The notes: generated by a model from the sequence alone, not told the origin. A stretch of 64,000 nt of DNA from Fidelibacterota bacterium SCGC AAA160-B08 (GCA_000402755.1 AQSD01000004.1:7067-71066); one strand, 5' to 3'; shown: positions 43,390 through 53,266, numbered from the stretch's first letter. Numbers and translations: made by a program.

Positions 43390-45326
43390 CAAACATTTCT
43401 ATTAATATCGTCGGTATTGGTACTGAAACTTATCCAAGCGGAATAACTCCATTAGAAATACTTTCTTCAGCCAAAGGAGTATCAAAAGATACTTTAATTT
43501 GTAAAGTAGATAAAGTTCTTACTGACTTAAGCGCATCACTGACTAGTGACGCCACTGTTCAATTTCTTGATGGGAAAAGCAAAGATGGCCATAATGTATT
43601 ATTGCATAGTACTGCTCACTTAATGGCTCAGGCAGCTAAAAGATTATATCCTAAGACTAAAGTTACTATTGGGCCATATTTAGAGAACAGATTCTATTAT
43701 GATTTTGATGTAGAAACTCCTTTTACAGATGAAGATTTACTAAAAATTGAACATGAGATGCTAAAAATATCTGAAGAAAATTTAGATATTGTACATCATG
43801 TGAAATCAAGAAAAGATGCATTGAATTTTTTTAAAGAAATAGGCGAAGATTATAAGGTTGAAATTATTAATGATTTAGATGAATCTGAGGTTCTTAAGGT
43901 GTATACTCAGGGAGATTTTACTGATCTTTGTAGAGGTCCACACGTTCCATCTACCGGTCTAATTCAGCATTTTAAACTATTGTCATCTTCAGCAGCTTAT
44001 TGGAGAGGGGATGAAAATAATCAAACCTTACAACGTATATACGGCACCTCCTTTACTAACGCCAAAGATCTTAAAAAATATTTACTAATGCTCGAAGAGC
44101 AGAAGAAGAGGGATCATCGTAAAATTGGAAAAGAATTAGATTTATACTTTCATGATGAAGAGGTAGGTCCTGGATTACCTTTATGGACTCCAAATGGAGC
44201 TGTTATGATTGATGAATTAGAGGCTCTCGCAAAAGAAAAAGAAGACTTAGGGGGTTATAAGAGGGTAAGAACTCCCCATATCACTAAAGGTTCCCTGTAC
44301 GAGAAGTCAGGTCACTTAGAACATTATAGATCAAGTATGTATCCAGCAATGGACGTAGATGGCACTGATTATTACATGAAACCAATGAATTGTCCTCATC
44401 ATCATAAAATATATGCAAATACACCTAAAAGTTATCGTGACTTACCATATCGTTTATCAGAATATGGAACATGTTATCGATATGAAAAATCAGGTGAATT
44501 ATTTGGGCTCATGCGAGTTAGGAGTATGCAAATGAATGATGCGCATATCTATTGTACTGAAGATCAGTTTAAAGAGGAATTTATAGCTGTATGTAATATG
44601 TATATGGAATATTTTAAAATTTTTGGAATAGAAAAGTATGAGATGCGATTAAGTCTTCATGATCCTAAAGATCTTGGTAAAAAGTATATAAACAATCCTA
44701 AGCTTTGGAAAAAAACAGAAGATGATGTAAGGAATGCTTTAGTTGATGCTGGGTTAAAATTTACTGAATCTGTTGGAGATGCTGCATTTTATGGTCCAAA
44801 AATAGATGTTCAAGTTTGGAGTGCCATAGGTAAAGAGTTTAGTTTGGCTACCAATCAAGTAGATTTTGCAGTCCCTGAGCGTTTTAATCTGACCTATAAA
44901 GATGCAGATGGTCATTCTAAAACTCCACTATGTATCCACAGAGCTCCATTAGGTACACATGAACGATTTATTGGATTCCTTATTGAGCATTTTGGTGGAA
45001 ACTTTCCATTGTGGCTTGCTCCAAGACAAGTAACTATTCTTCCTGTTTCTGACAAATTCAATGATTATGCGCATAGTGTATGCGAATCATTAAAATCTCA
45101 TGGGATTAGAGTTGATTTAGATAGTCGATCAGAAAAAATTGGTTCAAAGATTAGAGATGCGGAAATGCAGAAAGTGAATATTATGGTAATCGTAGGTGAG
45201 AAAGAAGTTGAAGATAGCACCCTTACCATTAGAAGAAGATTTATTAAACAACAACAAACTGTTTCATTGGAAGATTTTTCTGATGAAATCATAAATGAAA
45301 TAAACGATAGGAGAGTACCGAATTAA
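43386..45326 (+). CDS. thrS: Threonyl-tRNA synthetase
   Basis: Class II synthetase of 646 residues charging tRNA-Thr. TGS domain (about 1-65), editing domain with HSTAHLMAQA and RGPHVPSTG, catalytic core with MKPMNCPHHHKIY (zinc Cys), RMRS-like GLMRVRSMQMNDAH, CIHRAPLGTHERFIGFLIEHFGG (motif 3), and an anticodon-binding domain from about 540. The GTG start overlaps the upstream stop. The AGGAG near its end is the ribosome site for infC, and the infC AUU begins inside the thrS stop region. Confidence 0.96.
   Translation: MTNISINIVGIGTETYPSGITPLEILSSAKGVSKDTLICKVDKVLTDLSASLTSDATVQFLDGKSKDGHNVLLHSTAHLMAQAAKRLYPKTKVTIGPYLENRFYYDFDVETPFTDEDLLKIEHEMLKISEENLDIVHHVKSRKDALNFFKEIGEDYKVEIINDLDESEVLKVYTQGDFTDLCRGPHVPSTGLIQHFKLLSSSAAYWRGDENNQTLQRIYGTSFTNAKDLKKYLLMLEEQKKRDHRKIGKELDLYFHDEEVGPGLPLWTPNGAVMIDELEALAKEKEDLGGYKRVRTPHITKGSLYEKSGHLEHYRSSMYPAMDVDGTDYYMKPMNCPHHHKIYANTPKSYRDLPYRLSEYGTCYRYEKSGELFGLMRVRSMQMNDAHIYCTEDQFKEEFIAVCNMYMEYFKIFGIEKYEMRLSLHDPKDLGKKYINNPKLWKKTEDDVRNALVDAGLKFTESVGDAAFYGPKIDVQVWSAIGKEFSLATNQVDFAVPERFNLTYKDADGHSKTPLCIHRAPLGTHERFIGFLIEHFGGNFPLWLAPRQVTILPVSDKFNDYAHSVCESLKSHGIRVDLDSRSEKIGSKIRDAEMQKVNIMVIVGEKEVEDSTLTIRRRFIKQQQTVSLEDFSDEIINEINDRRVPN
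45307..45324 (+). promoter_or_regulatory. Ribosome binding site and AUU start of infC
   Basis: AGGAG (45309-45313) lies 8 bases upstream of ATT (45322-45324), which is in frame with the IF3 coding sequence and overlaps the thrS TAA by one base. AUU starts are the known basis of IF3 autocontrol in E. coli. Confidence 0.85.
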
Positions 45327-45831
45327 AACAAAGAGAATAAGAGTAAATAACCGTATTTATGCTGATAAAATCAGATTGATAGGTCACGACAAAGAACAAA
45401 TAGGAATTGTAACGGTTCCAGAAGCATTAAACAGAGCGGAAGACGTAGGTTTAGATCTTGTAGAAATTTCACCTAATGCAAAACCGCCCGTATGTAAAAT
45501 TATGGATTTCGGCAAATTCAAGTATGAAGAAAAAAAGAAAGCACAACAAAGTCGAAAAAATCATCAAGTTATAAAAGTAAAAGAATTAAGAATGAGACCT
45601 AACATTGGAGACCATGACTTAGAAAATAAACTAAAAATGGGAAAAAAGTTTTTAAGTGAAGGTTACAAACTAAAGCTTACTTTGATGTATAGAGGTAGAG
45701 AGATGTCACGTCAAGATTTAGGTCAAGACTTATTAACCAGAGTTTTGTCGTCATTAAGTGAGCATGCACAGATGGAAAAAGATTCTCCTTTGATGGGACG
45801 AAAGAAATCTATAATATTGGCTCCGAAATAG
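45322..45831 (+). CDS. infC: Translation initiation factor IF-3, AUU start
   Basis: 169 residues. IF3 binds the 30S subunit and discards non-standard start codons. The N-terminal domain includes VNNRIYADKIRLIGHDKEQIG and LDLVEISPNAKPPVCKIMDFGKFKYE; the C-terminal domain has IKVKELRMRPNIGDHDLENK. The first standard codon (TTG at 45376) would cut away the N-terminal strand, so ATT at 45322 is the start. IF3 rejects AUU when abundant, so this start implies negative self-regulation. It is in the conserved thrS-infC-rpmI-rplT order. Confidence 0.95.
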   Translation: MKTKRIRVNNRIYADKIRLIGHDKEQIGIVTVPEALNRAEDVGLDLVEISPNAKPPVCKIMDFGKFKYEEKKKAQQSRKNHQVIKVKELRMRPNIGDHDLENKLKMGKKFLSEGYKLKLTLMYRGREMSRQDLGQDLLTRVLSSLSEHAQMEKDSPLMGRKKSIILAPK

Positions 45832-45839
45832 GAAATATT

Positions 45840-46037
45840 ATGCCAAAGATGAAAACAAGAAAAAGTGTATCAAAAAGATTTAAAGTTACTGCTTCAGGTA
45901 AACTGAAACGTAATAAAGCAGGACACTCACATATGTTAATCCGTAGGGATGGAGATGTGAAGCGTTCAGCTAAAAAAGCGACAGTAGTAGCACCGTCTTT
46001 TGAGAAGCGTATGAAAAAAATGATGGGGAAAATATAA
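45840..46037 (+). CDS. rpmI: 50S ribosomal protein L35
   Basis: 65 residues, very basic, starting MPKMKTRKSVSKRFKVTASGKLKRNKAGHSH, the standard bL35 beginning. GGAAATATT lies before the ATG, 8 bases after the infC stop. Followed after 3 bases by rplT. In several bacteria this pair is controlled by L20 binding to the leader; no such RNA structure is evident here by eye. Confidence 0.97.
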   Translation: MPKMKTRKSVSKRFKVTASGKLKRNKAGHSHMLIRRDGDVKRSAKKATVVAPSFEKRMKKMMGKI

Positions 46038-46040
46038 GTT

Positions 46041-46391
46041 ATGCCAAGGTCCAATAGTTCAGTCCCAAGACATAGAAGACATCGCAAAACTGTTAAGTTA
46101 GCGAAAGGTTATTTCGGAGCAAGAAGCCGATTATATAAATCTGCAAAAGACGCAGTGGTTAAAGCTGGATTATATGCTTATAGAGATAGAAGGCAGAAAA
46201 AACGTCAATTTAGACGTCTATGGATCGTACGTATTAATGCAGCATCAAGATTAAATGGTTTATCATATTCAAATTTTGTACATTTATTGAAGGAGAAGGG
46301 TGTCGTTTTAGATAGAAAGATTTTAGCTCATTTAGCAGTTAATAATCCATCTGTCTTTGAAGACCTTGTAAAATATTTAAAGAAAAAATAA
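46041..46391 (+). CDS. rplT: 50S ribosomal protein L20
   Basis: 116 residues with the bL20 hallmark stretches [44 protein letters not shown] and [18 protein letters not shown]. Normal length. A strongly basic N-terminal extension threads through 23S rRNA in the assembled subunit. Confidence 0.97.
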   Translation: MPRSNSSVPRHRRHRKTVKLAKGYFGARSRLYKSAKDAVVKAGLYAYRDRRQKKRQFRRLWIVRINAASRLNGLSYSNFVHLLKEKGVVLDRKILAHLAVNNPSVFEDLVKYLKKK

Positions 46392-46399
46392 AAATAAAG

Positions 46400-47389
46400 A
46401 TGTCACTAGATAACACTATCAAAGAAATTCAGACATCTTTCCGCTCAGATTTATCTAACTGCAAAACAACTACTGACCTCGAAAATATCCGCATTACCTA
46501 CCTAGGAAGAAAAGGTAAGATTACTATTCTATTTGATGACTTCGCAAAACTACCTGGATCTGAAAAACCTAAGTACGGAAAAGCATTAAATGTCTTAAAG
46601 ACGGATTTAACTATCGCCTTTAATCAAAAAATGAATGAATTGAATCCTAATAGTAGTGGATCCAATAACAATTCAGCAGATTTTTCATTACCTGGATATG
46701 ACTTACCAAAAGGAAGTTTGCATCCATTAGAGCAAATTACGAGTGAGATAAAATCAATTTTCCAATCTGTTGGGTTTTCTGTTGCATATGGACCTGAAAT
46801 TGATGATGATTATCATAATTTTGAAGCATTGAACGTTCCAAAACATCATCCTGCAAGAGATATGCAAGATACTTTCTTTATTGACCCTAATACGGTATTA
46901 AGAACCCATACTTCAAATGTTCAGATTCACTTAATGGAGAATCAAGATCCACCTATTCGTCATATTTGTTGTGGACGGGTCTTTAGAAATGAAGCAGTGA
47001 GCTATAAAAGCTTTTGCTTATTTAATCAAGTTGAAGGTTTGGTCGTAAATGAATCGTCTTCTTTCGCAGAAATGAAAGGTACTTTAGAATATTTTGTTGA
47101 AGAGATGTTTGGAAAAGGTACAAAAATGCGATTTAGACCAAGTTATTTTCCATTTACCGAACCAAGTGCTGAAGTAGATATATGGAATGATAAACTTAAT
47201 CAATGGATGGAAATCTTAGGTTGCGGTATGGTAAACCCAAATGTTCTTGCAAATGTTGGGTATGACAATAAAAAATATCAGGGATTTGCTTTTGGAATGG
47301 GCATAGAGCGTATTGCAATGATTAAATATGGAATTAAAGATATTCGTTTATTCTATCAGAATGACAAACGATTTTTGGAGCAATTTTAA
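46400..47389 (+). CDS. pheS: Phenylalanyl-tRNA synthetase alpha subunit
   Basis: 329-residue class II catalytic subunit. An N-terminal coiled-coil (about 1-85) precedes motifs LHPLEQITSEIKSIF, FNVP-type FEALNVPKHHPARDMQDTFF, RTHTSNVQI, GRVFRNEA and FAFGMGIERIAMIKYG. Ends DKRFLEQF. Its TAA overlaps the pheT ATG by one base, so alpha and beta subunits are coupled. Confidence 0.96.
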   Translation: MSLDNTIKEIQTSFRSDLSNCKTTTDLENIRITYLGRKGKITILFDDFAKLPGSEKPKYGKALNVLKTDLTIAFNQKMNELNPNSSGSNNNSADFSLPGYDLPKGSLHPLEQITSEIKSIFQSVGFSVAYGPEIDDDYHNFEALNVPKHHPARDMQDTFFIDPNTVLRTHTSNVQIHLMENQDPPIRHICCGRVFRNEAVSYKSFCLFNQVEGLVVNESSSFAEMKGTLEYFVEEMFGKGTKMRFRPSYFPFTEPSAEVDIWNDKLNQWMEILGCGMVNPNVLANVGYDNKKYQGFAFGMGIERIAMIKYGIKDIRLFYQNDKRFLEQF

Positions 47390-49767
47390 TGAAAGTTTCT
47401 CTATCATGGCTTAAGCGATTTGTCGACTTTGAATATTCTTCATCTGAGCTCGCAGATAAACTAACTATGCAAGGATTTGAATCTGAAGTAGTTACAGACT
47501 TTAGCTCACTTCAGCATATTGTTGTAGGAGAGGTTAAATCTGCCGAAAAACATCCAGATGCTGATAAACTGAAGGTTTGCACGGTTACAGATGGAAACGA
47601 CTCATATAACGTTGTTTGTGGCGCACCTAATGTTGACAAAGGTCAAAAAATTGTATTTGCTAAGGTAGGCGCTGTATTACCTGGAGATTTTAAAATTGGA
47701 AAAGCAAAAATTAGAGGTGTTGAAAGTTTTGGAATGATTTGCTCTGAAAGAGAGCTGGGGATATCGGAAGAACATGACGGTATTATGGTTTTAGATCATT
47801 CTTGCGAGGTTGGTGTAAATATTGATTCAATCTTAGGGGAAGCATATGACGCTATTGATGTAGAAATTACTCCAGATAAAGCATTCGCATTAAGTCATCG
47901 TGGTATTGCAAGAGAAGTTGCTGCTATGTCAGGCGCTAAGCTTAAAACTCCAATCGAAGTATCAAAGATTACGTCTAAAGGAAAAGATCTTATCAAGGTA
48001 TCATTAGACAAAGATGGTGGATGTACTCGCTATATTGCAGGTACAATGAAAAACCTTACGGTTGGACCATCGCCTAAATGGCTTACAGACTACTTAAAGT
48101 CTGTGGGACAAAAGAGTATCAACAATCTAGTTGATATATCAAATTTTATGTTATTAGAAATTGGACATCCAACACATATTTTTGATTTAAATAAGTTGTC
48201 AAAACCTACTATTGAAGTAAAATGGGCTAAAAAAGGTGAAAAATTTGATGCATTAGACGAAGAATCATACAAATTAGATACCGATCATCTAATTATCACG
48301 GACTCTGTAAATACTATTGCTCTAGCAGGAATCATTGGAGGAAAAGATAGTGCTGTATCAGAGACAACAACTGAAGTCTTGATTGAGAGCGCTTACTTTA
48401 ATCCGGTTGTTATAAGAAAAGGGTCTAAAAAATTAAATTTATTATCTGAGGCATCTAGACGTTTTGAAAGAGGAGCAGATCCTGAGGCAACTCTAGAAGC
48501 TTTTTACATGATTGTAGGTCTTATGACTGAAGTAGCGGGAGGTACGTTAGAATCGCTTATTACAGATGAATCTACTATCGATACTACTTTGCATAAGGTT
48601 TCTTTATCAGAAGACAAGCTCTTAAAATATACAGGGCAGGAAATAGATTCTAAATCTGTTGGTTCAATACTTGATGGATTGTATATCGGTTACGATAAAT
48701 CAAAAACAGGTTGGGATTGTACCATTCCATCTTTCAGACATGACGTAGTACATGAAACAGATCTTATAGAAGAGGTTTTACGTTGCTATGGTTATGAAAA
48801 TATTAAATCTTCGTATAGTTTTTCATCTCAAATGCAATATGCCAATGATGAAGAACAGCCATTATTTGAACTAAAGCAGTACCTATCATCTTTAGGATTC
48901 AACCAATGTTATAATAATTCATTGCAAGATATCGAGGAGGTTAAGGCTTTCGGTATTACTCCTGTATCCGTTATGAACCCATCTTCAGAAAGAATGAATA
49001 CATTACGTACAACTCTTCATCGTGGTTTATTAGAGAATTTAGATTTTAATTTCAAGAATGGTTCAGCCAATACATTGATTTATGAGCATGGAACTGTGTT
49101 TGAGAAAAAAGGAGATACCTTAAAAGATATTGATCAAGTGAGTAATTTCTCCTGTCTAATACATGGAAATTTCTATGATAAGAGTGTTCACTTTGATGGA
49201 GTAGAAAATAATTTCTTCTTATTAAAGGGAATAGCAACGAACGCATTTCAAACCCTTACTAAAGCTAAAGTTAAGTTTGTAGAAGATAAGAGTTCGTATT
49301 GCGACATATTTTATCGTATTGTTGATAACAAAAAGAATACTGTAGGCTCTATAGGGGTTATAGCAGGTTCTTTTCTTGATAAGCTAGATATTGCACATAA
49401 GACGGATGTTTGTGTTATGGATATTAATACAACCTTCTTTACGGAGCATTTTAATCATAGCGTTAAAGTAAAAGATATTATTTTATACCCTGTAGTTACT
49501 AGGGATTTAAATTTTAAGCTAGATAGCGGTGCTAATCTAGGCGAAGTATGTTCTGCTATGAAATCGGTAAATCAATCAATATTACAAGATGTATGGCCTG
49601 TTGATATTTATCAATCGAAAGAAGAGAAAAGTAAGAAGAATGTACTATTCAAGCTATCATTTCAAAACATTAAGAAAACACTTGAAGATAATGAGGTAAA
49701 TGCAATTATTACAGAAATTATAAGCATTGTTACAAAGAAATTTAATGCTAAATTAAGGGATAATTAA
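47389..49767 (+). CDS. pheT: Phenylalanyl-tRNA synthetase beta subunit
   Basis: 792 residues, normal for PheT. tRNA-binding OB domain (about 40-150, VGEVKSAEKHPDADKLKVC), B3/B4 domain with NLVDISNFMLLEIGHPTHIFD, B5 domain, core with SSERMNTLRTTL, and a C-terminal ferredoxin-fold anticodon-binding domain (YPVVTRDLNF to the end). It completes the alpha2-beta2 enzyme with pheS. Confidence 0.96.
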   Translation: MKVSLSWLKRFVDFEYSSSELADKLTMQGFESEVVTDFSSLQHIVVGEVKSAEKHPDADKLKVCTVTDGNDSYNVVCGAPNVDKGQKIVFAKVGAVLPGDFKIGKAKIRGVESFGMICSERELGISEEHDGIMVLDHSCEVGVNIDSILGEAYDAIDVEITPDKAFALSHRGIAREVAAMSGAKLKTPIEVSKITSKGKDLIKVSLDKDGGCTRYIAGTMKNLTVGPSPKWLTDYLKSVGQKSINNLVDISNFMLLEIGHPTHIFDLNKLSKPTIEVKWAKKGEKFDALDEESYKLDTDHLIITDSVNTIALAGIIGGKDSAVSETTTEVLIESAYFNPVVIRKGSKKLNLLSEASRRFERGADPEATLEAFYMIVGLMTEVAGGTLESLITDESTIDTTLHKVSLSEDKLLKYTGQEIDSKSVGSILDGLYIGYDKSKTGWDCTIPSFRHDVVHETDLIEEVLRCYGYENIKSSYSFSSQMQYANDEEQPLFELKQYLSSLGFNQCYNNSLQDIEEVKAFGITPVSVMNPSSERMNTLRTTLHRGLLENLDFNFKNGSANTLIYEHGTVFEKKGDTLKDIDQVSNFSCLIHGNFYDKSVHFDGVENNFFLLKGIATNAFQTLTKAKVKFVEDKSSYCDIFYRIVDNKKNTVGSIGVIAGSFLDKLDIAHKTDVCVMDINTTFFTEHFNHSVKVKDIILYPVVTRDLNFKLDSGANLGEVCSAMKSVNQSILQDVWPVDIYQSKEEKSKKNVLFKLSFQNIKKTLEDNEVNAIITEIISIVTKKFNAKLRDN

Positions 49768-49780
49768 TAGGAAGATAGCT

Positions 49781-50074
49781 ATGGAAGATTCAGAAAAAAA
49801 AGTTGTAAAAGTTAGAATTTTTGGTCAAGAATACTCTATCCGAGCTACCGTTAACGAAGATCACATAAGAGAATGTGCTGCGTTGGTAGATAGAAAGATG
49901 GCTGAAATTCAAAGATCAGCACCTTCATCCTTAAATGCATCTAAGATAGCTATTTTAGCTGCAATGAACATCTCTGATGAATTGATGAGCGCACAAAGAG
50001 GAGAATACTCCTTTAAAGGCGAAGTAGAATCAAAGATTAAGTCTTTGGTTGAACGTATTGAAGAAATAGTTTAA
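49781..50074 (+). CDS. zapA: Cell division protein ZapA
   Basis: 97-residue small coiled-coil protein that cross-links FtsZ filaments. KVRIFGQEYSIRATVNEDHIRECAALVD and ILAAMNISDEL are typical. The C-terminal part (about 65-97) is helical. In this position after pheT it is widely conserved. Possibly coupled to folD, which begins 22 bases later. Confidence 0.92.
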   Translation: MEDSEKKVVKVRIFGQEYSIRATVNEDHIRECAALVDRKMAEIQRSAPSSLNASKIAILAAMNISDELMSAQRGEYSFKGEVESKIKSLVERIEEIV

Positions 50075-50096
50075 AAAATAACAGAGAAAGGGTTTT

Positions 50097-50972
50097 GTGT
50101 TGGATACAAAAATTTTATCAGGAATAGAAGCAAGTCACGCTCTATATGATAGTCTGCATGATCGCATTCACACCTTAAAAGAAAAGGGTATTACTCCTGG
50201 ATTAGCAGCTATTTTAGTCGGAGAAGATCCTGCGTCACAAATTTACGTTCGCAATAAAACAAAGCGCTTTGATGCTTTGGGACTCAAATCAGACCTTTAT
50301 CGCTTAGAAGACTCTGTTTCACAGAAAGAATTATTAGATTTAATCGCAAAAATTAATGCAGATGATAGCTTTCACGGTATTTTAGTACAACTGCCATTGC
50401 CAAAGCATATTGATAGCGACAAGGTTATCCATGCTATTGATCCAAAAAAAGACGTTGATGGGTTTCATCCAGAAAATGCTGGATTACTGTCAATAGGTCG
50501 ACCAAGATTTGTTCCCTGTACACCTAAGGGGATTATGTTCATGCTAAAACACTTCGATGTTGATTTAAATGGGAAGCATGTAGTGGTGGTAGGTCGTAGC
50601 AATATTGTCGGAAGACCCGTTTCTGTTTTATCTAGCCTTAAATCTTTAGGAAACGCAACCGTAACGCTTTGCCATAGCGGTACATCTGATTTAAAGCATT
50701 TTACACAACAAGCCGATGTTGTAGTCGCAGCCATGGGCTCTCCAGAATTTTTAGACGCTTCCTTTATTAAAGAGGGCGCTTGTCTTGTTGACGTTGGAAT
50801 TAATCGTATTGAACGTGATGGAAAGTCTGTTATTGTTGGAGATGTTAATCAGCCAAGCGTAACAGGTAAAGCCAGTTCACTTACGCCGGTACCTAGAGGA
50901 GTAGGTCCTATGACAATAGCTATGTTAGTAGAAAACACTATTGTGTCAGCAGAATTATTATTATTAAATTAA
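50097..50972 (+). CDS. folD: Bifunctional methylenetetrahydrofolate dehydrogenase / methenyltetrahydrofolate cyclohydrolase
   Basis: 291 residues. FolD interconverts 5,10-methylene-THF and 10-formyl-THF using NADP. Signatures: LAAILVGEDPASQIYVRNKTK (with the catalytic Lys), HGILVQLPLPKHI, PKKDVDGFHPENAG, VVVGRSNIVGRPV and the terminal TPVPRGVGPMTIAML. The GTG at 50097 and the TTG at 50100 are both possible starts, after an AAAGGG. Confidence 0.95.
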   Translation: MLDTKILSGIEASHALYDSLHDRIHTLKEKGITPGLAAILVGEDPASQIYVRNKTKRFDALGLKSDLYRLEDSVSQKELLDLIAKINADDSFHGILVQLPLPKHIDSDKVIHAIDPKKDVDGFHPENAGLLSIGRPRFVPCTPKGIMFMLKHFDVDLNGKHVVVVGRSNIVGRPVSVLSSLKSLGNATVTLCHSGTSDLKHFTQQADVVVAAMGSPEFLDASFIKEGACLVDVGINRIERDGKSVIVGDVNQPSVTGKASSLTPVPRGVGPMTIAMLVENTIVSAELLLLN

Positions 50973-50999
50973 TTTTTTATTAAAATGAAGGTTTATAAC

Positions 51000-52787
51000 A
51001 TGAAAAAAATAGCATTAATAGTACTGTCCTTATTGTTTATGGGATGCGCAGGTAACAATATTGATCAGGACGAAATAAAGAAAGCCAATCAATTTTTTGA
51101 ATCTATTTTCCAGGACAGGGTATTAGATAGTCCTGAATTTCAGACAAGATTAGGATATAAATCTAATTACGATCAATGGGATGACATTACCTGGATTAAA
51201 GCAAGAGAAGATATAAGACAAGCTCAGGAAGATTTAAAATATCTAAGAGAGAATATTAATATCGATAAACTAGATGATAAAACTGCAATTAGTTATCGAT
51301 TGATGGAAAAATCTTTACAAAGAACCATAGATTCTGATCCATATTTATTCCGTGGATATATGGTAACTCATCGCGGAGGAAAGCATTCTTCGATTCCATC
51401 TTTTTTAATCAATTATCAGTCGATGGAAGATGAAAGAGATGTAAAAGATTATTTAGAAAGATTGCGTAATATTGGCCCACTCTTTGAAGACTTTATCGAT
51501 GAATTGAAGCTAAGAGATGAGCTTGGAACTATTGCACCTATGTTTGTTTATCCTAAGGCAATTGCTGTGTGTGAAAATATTATATCAGGCTATCCGTTTG
51601 AAGAGGTAAAAGAGCAAAATGTTATTTATGAAGATTTTGTTACAAAAATAGAAGCATTAGATCTAACAGATGCGATTAAACTACGTTATAAAAGTGAAGC
51701 CGAAGCTATCTTAGTTACAATAGTAAATTACTCTTATAGGACTTTAATCGACTTTCTTGGTGAGCAGCAACTAAAAGCTACTAATAATGACGGTGTTTGG
51801 AAGTACCCTAACGGTGCTGAATATTATCAATACAGCTTAGATAATTATACAACATTAGGATTAACTGCAGAGCAAGTACATCAAGTTGGATTAGATGAAG
51901 TCGCTCGTATTCATGAAGAAATTTATACTATTATGGAGACGGTTTCTTTTGAAGGTAATTTACAGGAATTTTTTGACTTCATGAGAACAGACCCACAGTT
52001 TTATTATCCGCAAGGACCTAAAGGGCGTCAAATGTATTTAGATCAAGTGAATGTGGTGGTTGACACAATATCTGCTCGCATTGAAGAGTTATTCTATGGA
52101 TTACCAAGTATTCCACTTGTTGTAAAAGCGGTCGAACCTTACCGTGAAGCTTCTGCTGGTATTGCATTTTATAGTCGAGGACAAGCTGATGGAAGTCGTC
52201 CTGGAATCTATTATGCTAATCTATACAACATGCAAGATATGCCAATTTATAAATTAGAAAACTTAGCTTATCATGAAGCAATTCCTGGACATCATATGCA
52301 GATTGCGATCGCATTGGAAGTAGAAGGAATGCCAAGCTTTAGAAAATATGGTGGATACAGTGTATTTTCTGAGGGATGGGCACTGTACTCTGAAACACTT
52401 CCAAAAGAAATTGGTCTTTATGAAGATCCTTATTCTGATTTTGGTCGTTTATCTGGAGAACTTTGGAGAGCCTGTCGCTTGGTAGTAGATACTGGAATTC
52501 ATCATTACAGATGGACTAGAGAAGAAGGAATTGATTATTATATGAGCAATACAGCCAATCCAGAAGGAGATTGTGTTGGAATGGTAGAACGTCATATTGT
52601 ATGGCCAGGCCAAGCTGTTTCTTATAAAATAGGTATGTTAAAAATTCAAGAATTACGTACTTATGCTGAATTATCTCTGGGGGCTAAATTTTCTCTTCAA
52701 GCCTTTCATGATATTGTATTAAAAAATGGAGGCGTACCAATGGATATTCTTCAAGATATTGTATATCAATGGGTAGGTAGTCAGTAG
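51000..52787 (+). CDS. DUF885 family lipoprotein (putative metallopeptidase)
   Basis: 595 residues. ATG at 51000 gives MKKIALIVLSLLFMGC, a lipobox with Cys16; an ATG 15 bases upstream is less likely. The DUF885 domain fills the rest, with the zinc motif in YHEAIPGHHMQIA near 428 (HExxxxHH) and a downstream Glu in FSEGWALYSE. Family relatives are probably zinc peptidases. Membrane-anchored by lipid in the envelope. Confidence 0.88.
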   Translation: MKKIALIVLSLLFMGCAGNNIDQDEIKKANQFFESIFQDRVLDSPEFQTRLGYKSNYDQWDDITWIKAREDIRQAQEDLKYLRENINIDKLDDKTAISYRLMEKSLQRTIDSDPYLFRGYMVTHRGGKHSSIPSFLINYQSMEDERDVKDYLERLRNIGPLFEDFIDELKLRDELGTIAPMFVYPKAIAVCENIISGYPFEEVKEQNVIYEDFVTKIEALDLTDAIKLRYKSEAEAILVTIVNYSYRTLIDFLGEQQLKATNNDGVWKYPNGAEYYQYSLDNYTTLGLTAEQVHQVGLDEVARIHEEIYTIMETVSFEGNLQEFFDFMRTDPQFYYPQGPKGRQMYLDQVNVVVDTISARIEELFYGLPSIPLVVKAVEPYREASAGIAFYSRGQADGSRPGIYYANLYNMQDMPIYKLENLAYHEAIPGHHMQIAIALEVEGMPSFRKYGGYSVFSEGWALYSETLPKEIGLYEDPYSDFGRLSGELWRACRLVVDTGIHHYRWTREEGIDYYMSNTANPEGDCVGMVERHIVWPGQAVSYKIGMLKIQELRTYAELSLGAKFSLQAFHDIVLKNGGVPMDILQDIVYQWVGSQ

Positions 52788-52792
52788 ATTTT

Positions 52793-53113
52793 ATGATTAT
52801 TATCAAAACAACATCCGATAGCCATAAGACGATGAAAGATATCACCAATGCGCTACTTAATAAACGTTATGCTGCATGTGTTAATATTATTCCTCGTATG
52901 CGCTCAAAATATGTCCTAGATGGACGTATTGTTGAGTCGAGAGAGGTTATGTTGCTTATCAAGACATCGCAAGATTTAGAGGCAAAGGTATATCAAACCA
53001 TTAAAGAGATGCACAACTATGATATTCCTGAGATTTCTACTATCTCAACAAGCAACGTAGATAAAGATTATTTAAAATGGATTAATGAATCACTTGAATT
53101 AGAAAAAAAATAA
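52793..53113 (+). CDS. cutA: Divalent cation tolerance protein CutA
   Basis: 106-residue trimeric ferredoxin-like protein with YAACVNIIPRMRSKYVLDGRI, EVMLLIKTS and HNYDIPEI, conserved in CutA1. Its ascribed copper role is still uncertain. TAA overlaps the next small ORF's ATG by one base. Confidence 0.92.
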   Translation: MIIIKTTSDSHKTMKDITNALLNKRYAACVNIIPRMRSKYVLDGRIVESREVMLLIKTSQDLEAKVYQTIKEMHNYDIPEISTISTSNVDKDYLKWINESLELEKK

Positions 53114-53256
53114 TGAACGACGACAACTATAAAAAATCTATATGGTATAGAATTGAGCGGTTCTTTGATAGGCATAACCATTTAATGGAGTTTATTAGAA
53201 CAATATTGGCACTGCTTGTGCTTACTCTGCAACTATATATTATTTCAAAATTGTAA
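53113..53256 (+). CDS. 47-residue single-helix membrane protein
   Basis: ATG overlaps the cutA stop (TAATG), TAA at 53254-53256. The peptide has a charged amphipathic head (MNDDNYKKSIWYRIERFFDRH) and one C-terminal hydrophobic helix (ILALLVLTLQLYIISKL). Coupled to cutA and 10 bases before the MBL gene, so it is a credible small protein of unknown role. Confidence 0.65.
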   Translation: MNDDNYKKSIWYRIERFFDRHNHLMEFIRTILALLVLTLQLYIISKL

Positions 53257-53266
53257 TAAGAGAAAA

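Noticed and set aside
45376..45378. TTG as infC start
   Set aside because: It removes the conserved N-terminal segment and has no ribosome site, unlike ATT at 45322.
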